Part shown: one piece after another, positions 7,913-17,183 of the stretch
How the letters are laid out: every line of letters starts with the position of its first letter
Position numbering within the stretch: position 1 is the stretch's first letter
Source of the DNA: QHVT01 sp036389275
Lineage (GTDB): Bacteria > Acidobacteriota > Thermoanaerobaculia > Gp7-AA8
Direction of reading: 5' to 3'
DNA: 64,000 nt
NCBI GenBank assembly: GCA_036389275.1
Contig: DASVQE010000033.1
Coordinates: 16,861 to 80,860 of the forward strand
Notes under the pieces: generated by a model
What the model was told of the DNA's origin: nothing
Databases searched by the model: none
Seen by the model: the letters and a program-made list of their open reading frames with translations, nothing else
Position numbers and translations under genes: made by a program

Positions 7913-10858
7913 ATGATGCTCCGACTTCGCCTCGCACTCCTCACACTGCTGGCGGCGCTCGCGCCTGCCGCGCTGCACGCCCAGCTCACGCTCGTCGACG
8001 TCATTCCGCAGATGCAGAGCGACGAGACCTACCAGAACGCCGAGACCAACATCACCGTCGATCCGGCCCATCCGAACACGGTGGTGGTGACCTCGTTCAC
8101 CGGCATGCGTCCCACCGCCACCAACGCGCCGGTCTTCGTCTCCTTCGACGGCGGCCAGAACTGGAACGCGAACGAGATCGTGCCGAGCACGCTCAACAAC
8201 TGGATCTCGACCTTCGACATCAGCGTCCGCTTCGCCGGCTCGAGCGGCTTCCTCTACGCCGGGCTGCTGCAGGCCACCGGCTCGCCGGGCATCCACTTCC
8301 GGATGGCGCGCACGAACGATGCGAACCTGAACACCGTCATGCCGACGTTCTTTCCGCGCGACTCGCCCGACCAGCCGTTCGCCGCCGCGGCCACGGTGAT
8401 GGGTTGGTTCGATCCGGGGAAAGACCGCGTCTACATCGGCAGCGACGACTTCGGCGTGCCGACCACGCGCTCGACCGTCGACTACACGCTCGACGCGAGC
8501 ATCGCCGCGCCGGTGAACAACACCGTGCGCGTCGAGACCACCACGCCCGGCTCCGGCCGCGACGGACATCAGTGCCGCCCGGCCATCCATCCGGACGGCA
8601 CCGTCTACGTCGCCTTCGTGCGCTGGAACGACGGCGTGCCGAACGCCGACGTGGTGGTCGTGCGCGACGACAACTGGGGCCAGGGCTCGCCCGCCTTCCA
8701 GTCGCTGATGAACGGCATGAACGTCGGCGTCTCGGTAGTCTCGAACGTCCCCATCCCCAACCCCGACCTCGGCCTGCAGCGCACCGGCGGCAATCTCGCC
8801 ATCGCCGTCGATCCGCGCGACTCGCAGTCGGTCTACGTCTCGTACGAAGACCATCAGGGCGGCGACACGACCACGCTGCACCTGCGCCACTCGGCCGACG
8901 GCGGCGCGACCTGGCCGGGCGGCGATCTGCTCACGGTGCACAACGCCCACAACACCGCCATCGCCGTCAACAGCCACGGCCGCATCGGCATGCTCTATCA
9001 ACAGCTCGTCGCCTGCGGCATGGCGCAGTGCTGGGAAACGCACCTGCGCCGCTCCGACGACGGCATGAGTTGGAACGATCTGATGCTGGCGCGCTTCACC
9101 GACGGCACGCCGGCGCGCGACTACTGGCCGTATCTCGGCGACTACGACGACCTGCGAGCGGTCGGCAAAGACTTCGTCGGCGTCTTCTCCTCCGCGAACA
9201 TTCCCGACACCGCGAACTTCGCGCCCGGCGTGCAGTTCAACCGCAATGCGAACTGGATGACGCACCAGCTCCTCGGCAACGACGGCACGACCGTGGTCAA
9301 CACGTCGATCGATCCCTTCTACTTCCGCACGAACGAGGTGGCCGCGACCGACGACTACTACGTGCGCGACTGGACCGACGGCGCGGGCGTGCACGACGAA
9401 GGCGCCGAGCCGTCGACGCACGACGCCTTCTACACGACTGCCGACGTCTGGAACCGCCGCACGAACGATCCGTCTCCGTTCAACGGCGCCGACCAGCCGG
9501 TGAACCAGCGCGCGCAGCCGATGGCCATGGGGACGAACTTCGCGTTCGCGCGCATCTCGCGCAACGCGCACACGAACGTGGGCAGCGTCTCCGCGCACTT
9601 TTTGTATTCCGACGGCGGCGTCGGCGTGAACTTCGAAGACGCCGGCACCACCGTCATTCCCTTCACCGCCGCCGACAGCGCCATCACGCCGGCCGCGGGC
9701 GCCGGCGTGACCTGGAACCTGCCCTCGGGCGCGTCGAATCACGTCTGCCTCGCGGTCGAGATCGACGGCGGCGCGAGCGATCCGATGATCGCGCCGTCGC
9801 TGCTGCACCGCGCACCCGGCTGGCCCGAGACCGACCTCTCCATCGTCCTCGACAACAACAAGGCGCAGCGCAACATGGAGGTCTACGACGGCAACGGCGG
9901 CAACACGCCGTCGCCCGCGTACGCCGTCATCCACAACGCGTCGCTCGAGGTGCGCGACATGATCGTCGGCGTGGCGGTGCCGCGCGGCATGACCCCGAAG
10001 ATCGGCATCGTCGGCGGCCAGGCGCGCGAGCTGAAGGCGACGGCGGCGGGACGGACGTTCGTGCTGCCGCGCATGCTGCCGGGCGAGAACCGCTGGATCT
10101 CGGTGGAGCTGCCGTTCCCGTCGAAGGAAGGCGCGCTCTCGGAGCCGGTGCTGATCTACGAGATCGCCGCCAATCAGCGCGTGAACGGCTACGGCATCGC
10201 CGCGCGGCGCGTGAGCGACGCAGCGGCGATCCGCGACAACCTCGATCAGCAGTTGGCGGTGCTCGACCGCTTCGGCGCGTTCGGCGACGACCAGTGCCGC
10301 AAGGCGGCGCGCACGACGATGGACAAGCAGGACTACGCGAGCGCGGTCCAGCCGCTGGCCGCTTGCGCGATGCGTTTCGTGGAGAAAGCCGGCAGCGATC
10401 CGTTCGGCGTGCGCGAAGCGGCGGCCGCGCTTTCGAGTGCGACCACCGATCGCGAGCGCTCCTCGGCGCATCTGTCGCTGCTCAACCGCCTCGATGCGTT
10501 CCAGACCATGCAGCAGAAGGCGCAGGGCGATCCGGCCGACATCGCCCAGATGGTGGCGCTGCAGCGTGCGCTCTATCGCCGCGCGTCGCTGCGCAGGCTC
10601 GACGTCGCGAAGGCCATCGTCGAGGAAAGCACGCGCTTCCTCGAGCTGGCGAACACGCGCGAGCCGCTGGCCAGGCCATACGAGTCGCTGCTCCGCGGCC
10701 AGCTGGAGGCATTCGCGCGCACGTTCGAGTTCCTCGGCAAACCGGCGGCGATGGCGCGCGCATTCGACGCGCTCCGCTCCGCGCCTTCCGATCCGCGGGC
10801 GCTCGAGCGCGCGCACCGCGACTTCCTGCTCGCGCTGCAGGACGCGGCGCGGGAATGA
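7913..10858 (+). CDS. large secreted sialidase/BNR-propeller-like protein
   Basis: About 981 residues. I chose ATG 7913 because AAAGGA lies six bases upstream and a signal peptide (MMLRLRLALLT...LHAQ) begins there; the frame is also open from ATG 7892. The first ~480 residues contain repeated blade-like segments with Asp-box-like turns (VSFDGGQNW, HSADGGATW, RSDDGMSW), the pattern of sialidase/BNR beta-propellers. The remainder is a beta-rich region followed by a helical C-terminus (~800-981). Catalytic residues of true sialidases are not evident. Probably an extracytoplasmic binding or hydrolytic protein. Confidence 0.75.
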   Translation: MMLRLRLALLTLLAALAPAALHAQLTLVDVIPQMQSDETYQNAETNITVDPAHPNTVVVTSFTGMRPTATNAPVFVSFDGGQNWNANEIVPSTLNNWISTFDISVRFAGSSGFLYAGLLQATGSPGIHFRMARTNDANLNTVMPTFFPRDSPDQPFAAAATVMGWFDPGKDRVYIGSDDFGVPTTRSTVDYTLDASIAAPVNNTVRVETTTPGSGRDGHQCRPAIHPDGTVYVAFVRWNDGVPNADVVVVRDDNWGQGSPAFQSLMNGMNVGVSVVSNVPIPNPDLGLQRTGGNLAIAVDPRDSQSVYVSYEDHQGGDTTTLHLRHSADGGATWPGGDLLTVHNAHNTAIAVNSHGRIGMLYQQLVACGMAQCWETHLRRSDDGMSWNDLMLARFTDGTPARDYWPYLGDYDDLRAVGKDFVGVFSSANIPDTANFAPGVQFNRNANWMTHQLLGNDGTTVVNTSIDPFYFRTNEVAATDDYYVRDWTDGAGVHDEGAEPSTHDAFYTTADVWNRRTNDPSPFNGADQPVNQRAQPMAMGTNFAFARISRNAHTNVGSVSAHFLYSDGGVGVNFEDAGTTVIPFTAADSAITPAAGAGVTWNLPSGASNHVCLAVEIDGGASDPMIAPSLLHRAPGWPETDLSIVLDNNKAQRNMEVYDGNGGNTPSPAYAVIHNASLEVRDMIVGVAVPRGMTPKIGIVGGQARELKATAAGRTFVLPRMLPGENRWISVELPFPSKEGALSEPVLIYEIAANQRVNGYGIAARRVSDAAAIRDNLDQQLAVLDRFGAFGDDQCRKAARTTMDKQDYASAVQPLAACAMRFVEKAGSDPFGVREAAAALSSATTDRERSSAHLSLLNRLDAFQTMQQKAQGDPADIAQMVALQRALYRRASLRRLDVAKAIVEESTRFLELANTREPLARPYESLLRGQLEAFARTFEFLGKPAAMARAFDALRSAPSDPRALERAHRDFLLALQDAARE

Positions 10859-10878
10859 GGCTCGGATGAGGTGAGTTC

Positions 10879-10908
10879 TTGCAGGCGCCGGGCGGGCTGC
10901 GGTATCGT
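10879..10908 (+). promoter_or_regulatory. probable promoter of tRNA-Val(GAC)
   Basis: TTGCAG (10879-10884) and TATCGT (10903-10908) are separated by 18 bases, placing transcription start just before the tRNA at 10927. Confidence 0.5.
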
Positions 10909-10926
10909 CTGGCGCCTCACAGGGAC

Positions 10927-11003
10927 AGTCCCCTAGCTCAGCTGGTTAGAGCGCCACCTTGACACGGTGGAGGTCAGCGGTTCGAGTCCGCTGGGGACTA
11001 CCA
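10927..11003 (+). tRNA. tRNA-Val (anticodon GAC)
   Basis: Cloverleaf: acceptor AGTCCCC/GGGGACT, D-arm GCTC...GAGC, anticodon stem CCACC/GGTGG with loop TTGACAC giving anticodon GAC, T-arm AGCGG-TTCGAGT-CCGCT, encoded ACCA. It decodes GUC/GUU and complements the CAC isoacceptor at 3195. Confidence 0.95.
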
Positions 11004-11070
11004 TCCTTCCTCTTCCCGCTCCCCCGATTCGCCGGTCACGTCCTTTGCAAAGCACCACGCAGGAGGACGT

Positions 11071-11526
11071 ATGGCCAAAGGAGAAAAAGGGAGCGGCTCA
11101 TCCCGCAAACGGAGCGGCGGCAGCGGTCACGTGCTGCGCAACGTGGTCACGGGCGCCGCGGCCACCGAGACGCTGATCGATCTGGTCGACCGCCTCGGAC
11201 TCGTCGACATCGTGCTCGGCCGCGTGAAGTCGCGCATCGAGGAGACCGACGTCGACGACTTCTTCGACGACGTGGCGGATTACCTCAAGCGCAACCCGGA
11301 GGTGCTCGTGGTCGGCCTCGGCGCGGTGACGCTCGCCACCGGCATGCTGGTCTGGCTCAACTCGCGCCGCGAATGGGACGGCTACGAGCGCCGCAAGGCC
11401 GCCAGCAGCTCGCGCGCGATGAGCGATGCCGACGATGACTTCGACGACGACGACGGCGGCGGCGAGGATGAAGAAGTGACCGCCACGCGCACGCCCGGAC
11501 GGGTCAAGCGCACGCGGCCCGCGTAA
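11071..11526 (+). CDS. small membrane protein with acidic tail, unknown
   Basis: A 151-residue protein with AGGAGG seven bases upstream of ATG 11071. A basic Ser/Gly/Lys N-terminus (1-20) is followed by an amphipathic region, one hydrophobic helix at ~76-94 (EVLVVGLGAVTLATGMLVW) and an Asp/Glu-rich low-complexity tail (DADDDFDDDDGGGEDEE). No family recognised. It stops one base before the stop of the convergent M4 peptidase. Confidence 0.65.
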   Translation: MAKGEKGSGSSRKRSGGSGHVLRNVVTGAAATETLIDLVDRLGLVDIVLGRVKSRIEETDVDDFFDDVADYLKRNPEVLVVGLGAVTLATGMLVWLNSRREWDGYERRKAASSSRAMSDADDDFDDDDGGGEDEEVTATRTPGRVKRTRPA

Positions 11527-12639
11527 TCAGACCAGGTACGGCAGTTCGGCCGCCGCCATCGGCGGCTCGAACTGCGCGCGGTCGAAGCCCGTCCGCACAT
11601 CCATCCCTACCGCCTTCCATCCTTCCTGCACCGCCTGCTGCGGCCCGCTGCGGATGCCGTAGAGCGCCGCTGCGGCGCGCGACGTGGCCTCGGCGCACTG
11701 CTGGAAGTTCGCGCGCGGGCCGAGCTCGCGCGTGAGCGCGCGATACCAGATGCGGCCGGCGATCTCCCACGCGTAGCCGCCGAGGAGCGTGGCCGTGACG
11801 TAGAAGGCATGGTTGGGGATGCCGGAGTTGACGTGCACGCCGCGGTCGTCGCCGGAGCTGCGCACGAAATGGCGCATGTGCGACGGCTGCGGATCGTCGC
11901 CGAGGATGCGGTCGTCGTAGGCCTTGCCGGGCGCTTTCATCGAGCGGATGGCTACGCCGCACACGCGTTCGGTGAAGAGCTCTTCGCCGACGAGCCAGGT
12001 CGCTTGCGACGCCTTCTGACGCAGGCGGTACTGCTTGACCAGCACGCCGAAGACGTCGGCGAAGTGCTCGCCGAGGGCGCCGCACTGGCCGCTCGCGCCG
12101 AGGCCGGCGGTGCATTGGATGATGCCGTGCGTGAGCTCGTGCGCGATCACCTCGAGCGAGCCGGTGAAGCGCCGAAAGTACTTGCCGTCGCCGTCGCCGT
12201 AGACCATCTGCGCGCCGTTCCAATGCGCGTTGTTGAAATGCTCGCCGAAGTGCACGGTCGAATCGAGGCGGAGGCCGTGATCGTCGATGGAGCGGCGTCC
12301 GTAGACGCGGCGGAAAAAGTCGTACGTCGCGCCGGCGCCTTCGTAGGCCTCGTTCACCGCGACGTCGCGCACGCGGCGCTCGCCTTCGCCGCGCACGTGC
12401 AAGCCCGGCAGCTCGCGCGTGTTGCGCGCGTCGAAGACGGTGCGGCGCTTCGTCGCGCGCGGCAGCAGCAGCGGCCCGGCCACGACCGCGGTGGCGGCGC
12501 GCTCCTGCCGCAGCGACTGCAGCTCGAGCGCCGCTAGTGCGCGCGCACGATCCTCCTCATCACCGCGCGCGGCGATGCTGCGCAAGAGGTACGGCGGAAC
12601 GACGCTGCAGATCGGGATGCAGCAAGGATAGGCCTGCAC
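11527..12639 (-). CDS. protealysin-like M4 family metallopeptidase
   Basis: A 370-residue thermolysin-family zinc protease. The zinc motif is HELTH at 167-171, the third ligand is E191 in GEHFADVFG, and the catalytic-His region reads GVHVNSGIPNHAFY. The N-terminus CCIPICSVVPPYLLRSIA is the short protealysin-type propeptide (PPYxL motif) in place of a long FTP propeptide. I place the start at GTG 12639, the first start codon after the upstream gene's stop at 12669; a much longer frame upstream is only the shadow of that gene. No classical signal peptide, as in other protealysins. Confidence 0.88.
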   Translation of the reverse strand: MQAYPCCIPICSVVPPYLLRSIAARGDEEDRARALAALELQSLRQERAATAVVAGPLLLPRATKRRTVFDARNTRELPGLHVRGEGERRVRDVAVNEAYEGAGATYDFFRRVYGRRSIDDHGLRLDSTVHFGEHFNNAHWNGAQMVYGDGDGKYFRRFTGSLEVIAHELTHGIIQCTAGLGASGQCGALGEHFADVFGVLVKQYRLRQKASQATWLVGEELFTERVCGVAIRSMKAPGKAYDDRILGDDPQPSHMRHFVRSSGDDRGVHVNSGIPNHAFYVTATLLGGYAWEIAGRIWYRALTRELGPRANFQQCAEATSRAAAALYGIRSGPQQAVQEGWKAVGMDVRTGFDRAQFEPPMAAAELPYLV

Positions 12640-12668
12640 GCGCGAAAGTGCACGTGCAGACTCGTACC

Positions 12669-15053
12669 CTACTGCGTGACCGTCATCGGAATGTCGATCT
12701 TCTCGAGCTGGCCGCAGCCGTTCGCGTACGACACGCGCAGCGTGAAGATGCCGGCGCCGTGCGTGTCGTGGAGCGTGCCGGTGCAGCGGCCGCCGCCGCA
12801 GCTGAAGCCGTTGAAGTCGGCGCGGCGCGCGGCGTCGGTGATGTCCCAGAGGAAGACCTCGAACGAGCTGGAGGTCGATTGCAGCGTGACGTTGATCGAG
12901 CCGCCCGGCCGGATGGTCGTGCCGCTCGTCTGCACCGTCGCTTTGATCGACGGGCGGCTGTAGTACTTCCAGGAGTCGGTGTTGTTGAAGTTGCACTCGC
13001 CGTCGGGATAGGTGGCGACGACGCTCACCCTCGCGGGATGCAAATACTCGGTGACCGTGGTCGTGTACGTGATCGACGGGGTGCCCTGGCCGGAGACGAT
13101 CGTGCCGCTCTCCAGCGTCCAGGTGACGACCGCTTTCGGGTTCATCGGCCCGAGCGTCATGGTGCCGCGGCCGTCGCAGGCGGCGAGCGGAGAAACGTCG
13201 TCGTGCACGATGCGTGGCTGCGGACGGTACGACACGTGCGCCACCGGCTGCGGGATCGTCAGCTCGCAGTCGTAGTCGGTGGCCCGCACCATCCGCACAT
13301 CCTCGGAGTACGACGTCGTGTTGTACGACCGCCAGACGATGGCGGTGGCTTCGTTCGTGGTGACCTTCGACACGGCGCCGTCCGCCCAGTACACGGTCAG
13401 CGGAGGCTCGCTCGACATGAGCACGCCAATCGCGTTCTCGCGAGTGGTCGAGCAGAACACGTCTTTGATGAACGTCGCCTTCGGCGGCTGGCGAATGTAG
13501 AGCGAGCGCGATTCGGCGAGGCCGAGGGTGCAGTCCGCGTCGGCGAGATTTGAGATGTAAAGACCACCCTCGCGGAGAGTGCCGGGATAGGCCAGCTCTT
13601 TTTCGTTCGTCGTGAACGCGCCGCCGTAAGACCAGTTGCCGCTGAACGGCGGCCTGCCGGTGAAACGCGCCACCACTTTGCCGTTCGTGCAACTGCCGCC
13701 GATCGCGGAGAGCACGGCCGTCGGCGCGAAGTTGTCGATGCGCGCGGTCTTGGTCACGCTGCCGCGGCAGGAGGCATCGCGAAAGTCTTCGATGCTGTAG
13801 CCGCCGGTGACGGTGAAGTCGTGCGAGAGCGTCGTCTCGCTGGTCTCGAACGATTTCCCATCCGACCAGCGGCCGCGGAACGGCGGCGTGCCGGTGAACG
13901 TGGCCACGACCGTCGCTTTGAAGCAATCATGGCTGGCCAGCGCGACCGACGCGGTCGGCGCGGCGGTGGTGCAGACCGCGTGCGGCACGACGGTGATGTC
14001 GCGCGTGGCGCGCGCGGAGCAGCCGGCACCGGCGGTGATGTCGACGCGCAGGCGCACGTTGGTGGCGATGTCGTCCGCTTTCACTTCGATGCTGCGGGTG
14101 CTCGCGCCGGAGCGGATCGTGCCGCCGTCGACGTGCCACGCGACCGTCTGCCCGAGGCTAACGTCGGTGGAGGCGGTGAAGAGCGAGCCGGCGTCGACGG
14201 AGGCGGGCGCGGTGATGCGCGGCGTCTTCACGCCGCAGCCGGAGACGTCGAGATCGGCGGCGCGCACGGCGGTCGCGCAGTTCGCGGCGCCGCCCTGCGT
14301 CTGCCCGACGCTGCGACGCCGTCCGCCGCCGCGCGTGCCGATCGAAGGCGCGTAGCTCGCGCGCAGCTCGACGTGCTTCGCGCCGCCGCTCGTCGGCGTC
14401 CAACTGTAGCTGCGCACCGCGCCGCCGAGGACGATCGGCGCGTCGAAATCGGTCCCGGTGAGAAGCTGCGTGGCCGGCTCCGCGCCGGCGGCGTAAGTCC
14501 AGTTGATGATGACCGGCTGATCGGCCGCGGCGCCCGGCGGCATCGTCAGCGTGTCGATCGCCAGCGGCTCGCGGATGGCGATCACCGCTTCCGACGCGCA
14601 GCCGTTCACGCGCAGCGTCACGTGCGCGGTTGGACCATTGCCGAGGCTCAGCACGATGCGATTCGTGCCGGCGCCGCCGGCGATGGTCGCGCCTTCGACG
14701 CTCCAGTCGTACGCGCCATCACTGGACGCCGACACGGCCACGGTGGCGGTGCCGAGGCGGCAGCCGAAACGCGGAGCCTCGAGCGCGACGGCGTCGCAGG
14801 CGTTGCTGACGATGCGCTGCGTGGTGTCGTCGGCGGAGAACGCCGCGAGCGGCAGCGGCGCGTCGACCGACGGCGTCGCGCACGGCAGCGCGAGATCGGC
14901 GACGTCGCCCGGCGCCACTTGCGCGACGCGCAGCTCCGCGCCGCAGGCGACGCGCGCCTCGACCGCTTCCGCATGCGGGTTGTACAGGCGGAGCGATGCA
15001 TCGGTGGATAGAGAAAGGAGAGCGGCCGCCGTCAGCGTGACGATTGGTAGCAT
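12669..15053 (-). CDS. secreted multidomain protein with Ig/PKD-like repeats
   Basis: A 794-residue protein with a signal peptide, then successive ~80-120-residue beta domains. Two consecutive units are visibly related: CFKATVVATFTGTPPFRGRW and CTNGKVVARFTGRPPFSGNW, each followed by a paired Cys ~55 residues later. Others carry WxVDGGTI/W.LESGTI motifs of PKD/Ig-like folds. Many Cys pairs suggest disulfides outside the cytoplasm. No anchor or catalytic motif is seen. It precedes the M4 peptidase by about 30 bases on the same strand. Likely surface or secreted adhesive function, by analogy only. Confidence 0.75.
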   Translation of the reverse strand: MLPIVTLTAAALLSLSTDASLRLYNPHAEAVEARVACGAELRVAQVAPGDVADLALPCATPSVDAPLPLAAFSADDTTQRIVSNACDAVALEAPRFGCRLGTATVAVSASSDGAYDWSVEGATIAGGAGTNRIVLSLGNGPTAHVTLRVNGCASEAVIAIREPLAIDTLTMPPGAAADQPVIINWTYAAGAEPATQLLTGTDFDAPIVLGGAVRSYSWTPTSGGAKHVELRASYAPSIGTRGGGRRRSVGQTQGGAANCATAVRAADLDVSGCGVKTPRITAPASVDAGSLFTASTDVSLGQTVAWHVDGGTIRSGASTRSIEVKADDIATNVRLRVDITAGAGCSARATRDITVVPHAVCTTAAPTASVALASHDCFKATVVATFTGTPPFRGRWSDGKSFETSETTLSHDFTVTGGYSIEDFRDASCRGSVTKTARIDNFAPTAVLSAIGGSCTNGKVVARFTGRPPFSGNWSYGGAFTTNEKELAYPGTLREGGLYISNLADADCTLGLAESRSLYIRQPPKATFIKDVFCSTTRENAIGVLMSSEPPLTVYWADGAVSKVTTNEATAIVWRSYNTTSYSEDVRMVRATDYDCELTIPQPVAHVSYRPQPRIVHDDVSPLAACDGRGTMTLGPMNPKAVVTWTLESGTIVSGQGTPSITYTTTVTEYLHPARVSVVATYPDGECNFNNTDSWKYYSRPSIKATVQTSGTTIRPGGSINVTLQSTSSSFEVFLWDITDAARRADFNGFSCGGGRCTGTLHDTHGAGIFTLRVSYANGCGQLEKIDIPMTVTQ

Positions 15054-15096
15054 GGATGGATTTCCGGAGTTCCGCTCACGGTAACATACGGTTTGC

Positions 15097-15102
15097 TATA
15101 CT
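15097..15102 (+). promoter_or_regulatory. -10 box of the thrS leader transcript
   Basis: TATACT, preceded by TTGC. The -35 region is weak. Transcription would start at about 15108-15110, only a few bases before the leader-peptide ATG at 15112, so the leader would be translated as an almost leaderless message. Confidence 0.55.
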
Positions 15103-15111
15103 TTCCAACCC

Positions 15112-15177
15112 ATGACTCGCACGACCACGACCGGACAGACGCGAACGACCGGCTCTCGCCAGTCGCCCTGTCGCTGA
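15112..15177 (+). CDS. threonine-rich leader peptide of thrS
   Basis: A 21-residue reading frame from ATG to TGA in which eight residues are threonine, including four in a row (codons 4-7). It lies between the promoter and an intrinsic terminator placed just upstream of thrS. Threonine richness ahead of the threonyl-tRNA synthetase gene is the hallmark of ribosome-mediated attenuation, in which slow translation at Thr codons signals shortage of charged tRNA-Thr. No Shine-Dalgarno is visible; translation is probably leaderless. The frame is too short for routine gene callers. Confidence 0.8.
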   Translation: MTRTTTTGQTRTTGSRQSPCR

Positions 15178-15238
15178 TCGCTCGAGCAAATCCGAACTGC
15201 CAGATCGCGAAGACAGGGCTCACCACCCTGTCTTTTTT
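15134..15238 (+). promoter_or_regulatory. transcription attenuator upstream of thrS
   Basis: Three mutually exclusive pairings can be drawn. Region 1 (GACAG, 15134-15138) can pair with CTGTC in region 2. Region 2 (GCCCTGTC, 15165-15172) pairs perfectly over eight bases with region 3 (GACAGGGC, 15212-15219) as an antiterminator. Region 3 (AGACAGGG, 15211-15218) pairs with region 4 (CCCTGTCT, 15226-15233) followed by T's to 15238 as terminator. Region 1 lies among the Thr codons and region 2 next to the leader stop, exactly as a leader-peptide switch requires. Confidence 0.8.
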
Positions 15239-15253
15239 GTTTTGAGGTCAATG

Positions 15254-17161
15254 ATGAACGTACAGCTTCCCGACGGATCGATTCGCGAGGTACCGGACAA
15301 CGCCACCGTCGCCGACGTGGCCGCGTCGATCGGAAAACGGCTGGCCAGGGACGCCATCGCCGGCAAAGTGAACGGCAAGACGGTCGACGTCTACACGCCC
15401 GTGCCCGACGGCGCGAAGGTCGAGATCATCACACCGACCACCGAGGACGGCATCGACACGATCCGCCACTCGACCGCGCACCTGATGGCGATGGCCGTGC
15501 AGGAGCTCTTCCCCGGCACGCAGGTCACTATCGGGCCGGTCATCGAGAACGGCTTCTACTACGACTTCGGCACCGACCGTCCCTTCACGGACGAGGATCT
15601 CCGCCGCATCGAGGAGAAGATGCAGGAGATCGTGAAACGCGATCTGCCGATCCGCCGCGAGGAGTGGTCGCGCGACGAGGCGGTGCGCTCGTTCGATCGG
15701 GCCGGCGAAAAGTACAAGGTGGAGATCATCGAGTCGATCCCCGGCGACGAGACGCTGTCGGTCTATCGCCAGGGTGAGTGGTTCGATCTCTGCCGCGGGC
15801 CTCACGTCCCATCCACCGGCCGCCTCGGCGCGTTCAAGCTGCTCTCGGTGGCCGGCGCGTACTGGCGCGGCGACGAGCGCAACGCCATGCTGCAGCGCAT
15901 CTACGGCACGGCCTGGGGCGACAAGGCGCAGCTCGAGGCGTACCTGAAACGCGTCGAGGAAGCGAAGGCGCGCGATCACCGCAAGCTCGGCAAGGAGCTC
16001 GGGCTGTTCATGTTCAGCCACTTCGCGCCGGCCATGCCGAATTTCCTGCCGAAGGGCGCGGTGATCTACAACGAGCTGCTGCAGTTCGTGCGCGAGTACT
16101 ACCGCCGCGACGGCTACAGCGAGGTGATCACGCCGCTGATCTGGGACACGGAGCTGTTCAAGATCTCCGGCCACTACGACAACTATCGCGACAACATGTT
16201 CTTCTCCGAGGTGGACGAGCGCGAGTACGGCGTCAAGCCGATGAACTGCCCCGGGCATACGCAGATTTACGCGAACGAGCGGCGCTCGTATCGCGATCTG
16301 CCGATCCGGCTGGCGGACTTCGCGCGGCTGCATCGCTACGAGCGCAGCGGCGTCACGCACGGTCTCGCGCGCGTGCGCTCGTTCGCGCAGGACGACGCGC
16401 ATCTGTTCGTGATGCCGGAGCAGCTCGAAGAGGAGATGGATCGCGAGCTGCGTCTGATCAAGGAGATGTACGACGTCTTCGGGTTCAACGAGGTGCGCAT
16501 CGCGCATTCCACCCGTCCGGAAAAACGTCTCGGCGACGATGCGCTCTGGGACGCTGCCGAAGGCGCGCTCGAAGGCGCGCTGCGCAAGAACAATCTGGAG
16601 TTTCACATCAACCCGGGCGAAGGCGCGTTCTACGGGCCGAAGCTGGAGTTCCAGGTGACGGACGCGATCGGCCGGCCGTGGCAGCTCGGCACGATCCAGC
16701 TCGATTACACGCTGCCGCAGCGTTTCGATCTGACGTACATCGGCGCGGATAACGCGGAGCACCGGCCGGTGATGATCCACCGCGCGATCCTCGGCTCGCT
16801 CGAGCGGTTCATCGGGATCATCATCGAGCACTTCGCCGGCGCGTTCCCGTTCTGGCTCGCGCCGGTGCAGATGGCGGTGCTGCCCCTGTCGGAGAAGTTC
16901 GTCGACTACGCAGCAGAGACGGCGGCGAAGCTGAAGAAGGCGGGCATGCGCGTCGAGCTCGATCATTCGAACGAGAAGCTCGGCGCGAAGATCCGCAACG
17001 CGCAATTGCAGAAGGTGCCGTGGATGCTGATCGTCGGCGAGAAGGAAGCGTCGACGGGCACGGTCAGCCTGCGCAAACGGAGCGGCGGCGATCAGGGGAG
17101 CATGACCATCGACGCGCTGCTCGGCGAAGCGCGCGAGCTGATCGCCACGCGCGCGCGGTGA
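15254..17161 (+). CDS. thrS: threonyl-tRNA synthetase
   Basis: Class II aminoacyl-tRNA synthetase charging tRNA-Thr, ~635 residues as usual. N-terminal TGS domain (~1-60), editing domain with HSTAHLMAMAVQELF (HxxxH) near residue 70, catalytic core with the zinc ligands MNCPGH and later His residues, class II motif 2 (RYERSGVTHGLARVRSF) and motif 3 (HRAILGSLERFIG), and a C-terminal anticodon-binding domain. ATG 15254 has GAGG six bases upstream; ATG 15251 and TTG 15242 are in frame but worse placed. Expression is probably controlled by the upstream Thr leader and attenuator. Confidence 0.97.
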   Translation: MNVQLPDGSIREVPDNATVADVAASIGKRLARDAIAGKVNGKTVDVYTPVPDGAKVEIITPTTEDGIDTIRHSTAHLMAMAVQELFPGTQVTIGPVIENGFYYDFGTDRPFTDEDLRRIEEKMQEIVKRDLPIRREEWSRDEAVRSFDRAGEKYKVEIIESIPGDETLSVYRQGEWFDLCRGPHVPSTGRLGAFKLLSVAGAYWRGDERNAMLQRIYGTAWGDKAQLEAYLKRVEEAKARDHRKLGKELGLFMFSHFAPAMPNFLPKGAVIYNELLQFVREYYRRDGYSEVITPLIWDTELFKISGHYDNYRDNMFFSEVDEREYGVKPMNCPGHTQIYANERRSYRDLPIRLADFARLHRYERSGVTHGLARVRSFAQDDAHLFVMPEQLEEEMDRELRLIKEMYDVFGFNEVRIAHSTRPEKRLGDDALWDAAEGALEGALRKNNLEFHINPGEGAFYGPKLEFQVTDAIGRPWQLGTIQLDYTLPQRFDLTYIGADNAEHRPVMIHRAILGSLERFIGIIIEHFAGAFPFWLAPVQMAVLPLSEKFVDYAAETAAKLKKAGMRVELDHSNEKLGAKIRNAQLQKVPWMLIVGEKEASTGTVSLRKRSGGDQGSMTIDALLGEARELIATRAR

Positions 17162-17183
17162 GTGTGCAACAGGGAACGACCAG

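Noticed and set aside
5085..10816. Very long reverse-strand open frames (over 900 and 1100 codons) opposite the GGDEF and sialidase-like genes
   Set aside because: They are the antisense shadow of high-GC coding sequence: compositions are Arg/Ala/His-rich, without domains, and the forward frames have clear signal peptides and motifs.
10927..11003. Second tRNA-Val as an integration site
   Set aside because: No direct repeat of its 3' end or of the 19-bp sequence is seen downstream, and the following gene shows no sign of transfer.
12640..13926. Upstream extension of the M4 peptidase frame to ~800 residues
   Set aside because: The extension is out-of-frame reading of the Ig-like-repeat gene; the real propeptide motif starts at ~12639.
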